Source: Fimbriimonadaceae bacterium
GTDB lineage: Bacteria > Armatimonadota > Fimbriimonadia > Fimbriimonadales > Fimbriimonadaceae
Assembly (NCBI GenBank): GCA_019694835.1
Contig: JAIBBE010000256.1
Location: 1 to 8,139 of the forward strand
Direction of reading: 5' to 3'
Length of the DNA stretch: 8,139 nucleotides
The notes under the pieces are model-generated. The model was given only the letters and a program-made list of their open reading frames with translations, did no database searches and was not told the origin of the DNA. Below are positions 6,554 to 8,139 of this stretch, in pieces. The stretch's first letter is position 1; every line of letters starts with the position of its first letter. Both the position numbers and the translations under genes were made by a program.

Positions 6554-7357
6554 CTAACCAACGGTGATGCTCACCTCTGCGCTCCATTGGCCGACTTGCT
6601 GGTCGTCCACGCGGTAGATGGCGCGGTATTTCCATTTCGTCGGCGCGGAGGGGAATGGGGTGCTGTCGGTGTAGCCGGGGGTGGTGTCGAAGGTGAGGAC
6701 TTGCCAGCCCGCGCCGCGATCCACCTGGATTTCGCACTGGTCGAGGTAGGCGCTGTTGCCCTGCCAGCCCCAGTCGAGTTCCACTTTGTTGCCTGCGAGG
6801 CTGACTTTCAGCACGGGCTGGAGGGTGGCGAGGTCGGGGGCGGTCTTGCCTGCGCCGATGATGCCGAGGTCCTGGCCGATGGCATCCGTGTAGGTGTCGC
6901 TGGCTTTGATGTCGGCCACGGTGTCGAAGATGCGGGCGAGGGCTCCGGGTGGACGGGCGACGACGGCGGGCTGACCTCCGGCAGCGGCAGGCAAGGCGGG
7001 TGGGGTAAAGAGTGGGAGCACGAGGGCGGCGGCTCCGCTGCCGCTCTGGGCCTGCTCAGCAGCGGCGGTGCAGGCTTTTTGCCAATCCCGCACGGCGGGC
7101 AGCCAGGAGCCGAGTGTATAGACGAGCCAACGGGCATCGGCGATGGCGGCCTCGCATTTGGCGACGGAGATGCCGAGCGTGGGGGCGTGCCCGGCAAATT
7201 TGTTGCGGAGGTTTTCCAACCAGAGGATCTGATCGGCGACACGAACGGGGTAGTAGGCTTGGCGGGTCATATGCGTTTTCTTCTTGAGGGTGGATGTTGG
7301 CGTGAATGAATCGGAGTCCCAGGACTGGCTGTCCCAGCTTCCTTGGTCCCAGGGCAT
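6554..7357 (-). CDS. 267-aa protein: WDxxS repeats, helical domain, FN3-like C-terminus
   Basis: The ATG at 7357 is chosen because GGAGG (7368-7372) precedes it by 10 bases and the codons are in frame with the rest; the next ATG at 7270 would give 238 residues. Residues 3-17 are three tandem pentapeptides, WDQGS-WDSQS-WDSDS, followed by a Thr/Lys linker. Residues 30-115 ('MTRQAYYPVRVADQILWLEN') are a helical, Ala- and Trp-rich domain. Residues 116-140 form a Pro/Ala linker, and 140-180 are again helical. Residues ~182-267 ('VELDWGWQGNSAYLDQCEIQ', 'TKWKYRAIYR', 'VGQWSAEVSITV') have alternating strands like a fibronectin type III fold. There is no signal peptide. I recall similar 'MTRQAYYP'-type proteins as uncharacterised Verrucomicrobia families. 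It is the first gene of the run, downstream of a phased palindrome array. GC is high (67% in 6781-6840), unlike the ATPase block. Confidence 0.85.
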   Translation of the reverse strand: MPWDQGSWDSQSWDSDSFTPTSTLKKKTHMTRQAYYPVRVADQILWLENLRNKFAGHAPTLGISVAKCEAAIADARWLVYTLGSWLPAVRDWQKACTAAAEQAQSGSGAAALVLPLFTPPALPAAAGGQPAVVARPPGALARIFDTVADIKASDTYTDAIGQDLGIIGAGKTAPDLATLQPVLKVSLAGNKVELDWGWQGNSAYLDQCEIQVDRGAGWQVLTFDTTPGYTDSTPFPSAPTKWKYRAIYRVDDQQVGQWSAEVSITVG

Positions 7358-7367
7358 GTCAGGCGGC

Positions 7368-7372
7368 CCTCC
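7368..7372 (-). promoter_or_regulatory. Shine-Dalgarno site (GGAGG) for the 267-aa gene
   Basis: CCTCC on the plus strand reads GGAGG on the minus strand, ten bases before the ATG at 7357. It is the only good ribosome-binding site seen in this run of genes, and it decides the start in favour of the WDxxS-containing form over the ATG at 7270. Confidence 0.6.
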
Positions 7373-7437
7373 GGGTGAGAGTGTGAAATGCCAGACGAGA
7401 AGACTGGGAGAGGGGGAGAAGAGAATACTGGCAAAAG

Positions 7438-7689
7438 GGAGCCTCTTCCTGCGCTGAGGGATGCATCTCTGGCGAAAAGGTAAGAATCCCTGATGCCGAG
7501 GGAAGCTCCTGCTGGAACTGGGGATGATTCCCTCTGTCTGAGGTGACAATCCCTAACGACGAGGGAACGATCCCTCGGGCCGAGGTAACGTTACCTGAGA
7601 GCTGGGGATGAATCCCTTTCCTCATGACGCGAATCCCTCCTGCTGAGGTAAAGCTCCCTGAGAGCGAGGTAAGGTTCCCTTTTCGTGAG
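7438..7689. repeat. Array of about 12 degenerate palindromes with exact 21-bp period
   Basis: Starting at 7438, units of exactly 21 bp follow one another without indels (7438, 7459, 7480, 7501, 7522, 7543, 7564, 7585, 7606, 7627, 7648, 7669). A remnant follows at 7690. Each unit typically reads G-K-W-A, three variable bases, TCCCT, six variable bases, then GAG. Joined to the preceding AG this makes an imperfect dyad, AGGKA-N4-TCCCT. Examples are aggtaacgttacct (7583-7596, a perfect 14-bp palindrome), gagggaacgatccctc (7561-7576) and gggatgaatccc (7605-7616). The two half-sites are conserved while the spacers are not. This fits tandem binding sites for a dimeric protein, or repeated RNA hairpins, better than coding sequence. 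The units at 7501 and 7627 are the most degenerate. Confidence 0.85.
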
Positions 7690-7746
7690 GGAAGATGATT
7701 GCAGACTTGAAAAACGCCGAAATGGACGGGCCGCGAGCCGCTACAT

Positions 7747-7816
7747 GCGCTGTGCGCTGTGCGCTGTGCGCTGTGCGCTGTGCGCTGTGCGCTGTGCGCT
7801 GTGCGCTGTGCGCTGT
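7747..7816. repeat. Heptanucleotide microsatellite, (gcgctgt) x 10
   Basis: Ten perfect head-to-tail copies of gcgctgt run from 7747 to 7816 (acagcgc on the minus strand). Perfect identity across 70 bp indicates recent expansion or continuing slippage. The tract lies between the 21-bp palindrome array and the plus-strand gene, 390 bp upstream of the minus-strand start and 219 bp upstream of the plus-strand start. If it is regulatory, copy-number change would alter promoter spacing by 7 bp per unit. Confidence 0.97.
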
Positions 7817-7828
7817 GTAAGATGGCGG

Positions 7829-7846
7829 CCCCTAAATGCATAGGGG
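7829..7846. repeat. Short inverted repeat (6-bp stem)
   Basis: ccccta at 7829-7834 pairs with tagggg at 7841-7846 around the six-base centre aatgca. It lies 12 bp from the end of the heptamer tract, in the divergent intergenic region. It could be an operator or a small terminator-like hairpin; no T-run follows on either strand. Confidence 0.4.
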
Positions 7847-8035
7847 AATAGATGCTCACAAGTCGTTGCCGAAACGCAAGATATTTTTGAACAGATTTCT
7901 TGTTGTGGATCGGATGCGCTCGCGGATTCGGGCTCGGCTGATGATGCGGATGAGGGAGAGCATGAGCAGTCGGGTGAGTGAAATCAGAATGAAACAAGGG
8001 GTTGCCGGGAGGGAATCTGTCGGGCAAAATGCGCC

Positions 8036-8139
8036 ATGAACTCAGACGTCCCCCAACCGATCCCCCTCGAGGAGGCGCAACGGATATGGACCTTGCAGAA
8101 GCAGAACAAGCCGCTCTCTCCGGAAGACCAAAAGCTGCT
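8036..8139 (+). CDS. N-terminal fragment of an unidentified plus-strand protein
   Basis: Open frame from ATG at 8036 to the window edge, 34 complete codons, beginning 'MNSDVPQPIPLEEAQRIWTL' and continuing 'QKQNKPLSPEDQKLL'. The frame is chosen over the overlapping ATG at 8029 because about 27 of its 34 third positions are G or C, as expected in this genome, while the other frame is poor in GC at that position. The translation looks like a normal amphipathic helix followed by a Pro/charged turn, with no signal peptide. A purine-rich gggaggg lies at 8008-8014, too far away to be a standard ribosome-binding site for 8036. No family can be named from so short a piece. Confidence 0.6.
   Translation, partial: MNSDVPQPIPLEEAQRIWTLQKQNKPLSPEDQKL

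Larger units (their letters stand above)
7358..8035. other. 678-bp divergent intergenic region, repeat-rich
   Basis: This region separates the start of the minus-strand gene run (7357) from the start of a plus-strand gene (8036), so it should hold promoters in both directions. Working from the minus-strand gene outward, it contains a ~250-bp array of 21-bp units, a ten-copy heptamer repeat, a 6-bp hairpin and then ~190 bp of ordinary sequence. An AT-rich patch at about 7880-7905 is the best candidate for promoter elements, but no convincing -35/-10 pair was found. A minus-strand frame covers almost the whole region (7359-8027); I reject it as a gene for reasons given under rejected items. Confidence 0.75.

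Noticed and set aside
6530..7309. 259-residue Gly-rich plus-strand frame
   Set aside because: Antisense to the 267-aa gene. Its Gly/Val/Glu-rich translation is typical of the complement of a high-GC gene.
7438..7816. CRISPR array
   Set aside because: The period is 21 bp with degenerate repeats and no unique ~30-bp spacers. The second tract is a pure heptamer microsatellite. No cas genes are present.
7359..8027. 222-residue minus-strand open frame spanning the whole divergent intergenic region
   Set aside because: It starts at TTG and is stop-free largely because 21-bp and 7-bp x 3 repeats preserve one frame. It translates to low-complexity peptide repeats (HSAQRTA), and the conserved bases in the array follow dyad symmetry rather than codon positions. 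A real repeat protein ending one base before the next ATG cannot be fully excluded.
7836..8039. 67-residue plus-strand frame rich in Met and Arg
   Set aside because: It overlaps the start of the gene at 8036, has a non-natural Met/Arg composition and no ribosome-binding site.

Overview
The window looks like chromosomal DNA of a Verrucomicrobiota-type (PVC group) bacterium. This is inferred from three things. A long c-type cytochrome protein (LamG-like domain, CxxCH domain, propeller) of the kind found in Verrucomicrobia and Planctomycetes sits at the left edge. A four-helix membrane protein carries the 'ARTTPGKAVGYLFIPFFGLY' core that I associate with this phylum. There is also a set of small proteins that I recall only as uncharacterised verrucomicrobial families. 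No database search was possible.

Layout. Nearly all genes are on the minus strand, so transcription runs right to left. (1) 1-2452: a secreted LamG / cytochrome c / propeller protein whose C-terminus is cut off by the window edge. (2) 2453-2691: a gene-free gap containing a cluster of strong inverted repeats. (3) 2692-7357: eight closely spaced minus-strand genes that could form one operon. In transcription order they are a 267-aa protein with a WDxxS-repeat N-terminus and a fibronectin-III-like C-terminus, a 48-aa Cys-rich zinc-ribbon-like protein, a ~100-aa coiled-coil protein, a 58-aa basic protein, a 310-aa lipobox-plus-transmembrane protein, a 374-aa AAA+/STAND-like ATPase, a 202-aa four-helix membrane protein and an 89-aa 'FDPTKPANNSP' protein. 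(4) 7358-8035: a 678-bp divergent intergenic region. It holds an array of about 12 imperfect palindromes repeated at exactly 21 bp, ten perfect copies of the heptamer gcgctgt, and a short hairpin. (5) 8036-8139: the first 34 codons of a plus-strand gene, cut by the edge.

Composition changes along the window. Counted single 60-base lines are about 60% GC in the left gene (1201-1260), 47-48% inside the membrane-protein and ATPase genes (3181-3240, 4201-4260) and 67% inside the 267-aa gene (6781-6840). The lipoprotein/ATPase/membrane-protein block therefore looks like a compositionally distinct insert between the small-protein genes.

No function can be assigned to the eight-gene locus from sequence alone. 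The P-loop ATPase beside a membrane-anchored partner whose C-terminal domain is probably cytosolic, and a second membrane protein, is compatible with a membrane-linked NTPase module, possibly defensive. The phased 21-bp palindrome array directly upstream of the first gene is the most unusual element in the window. No rRNA, tRNA, CRISPR array, transposase or integrase was seen.
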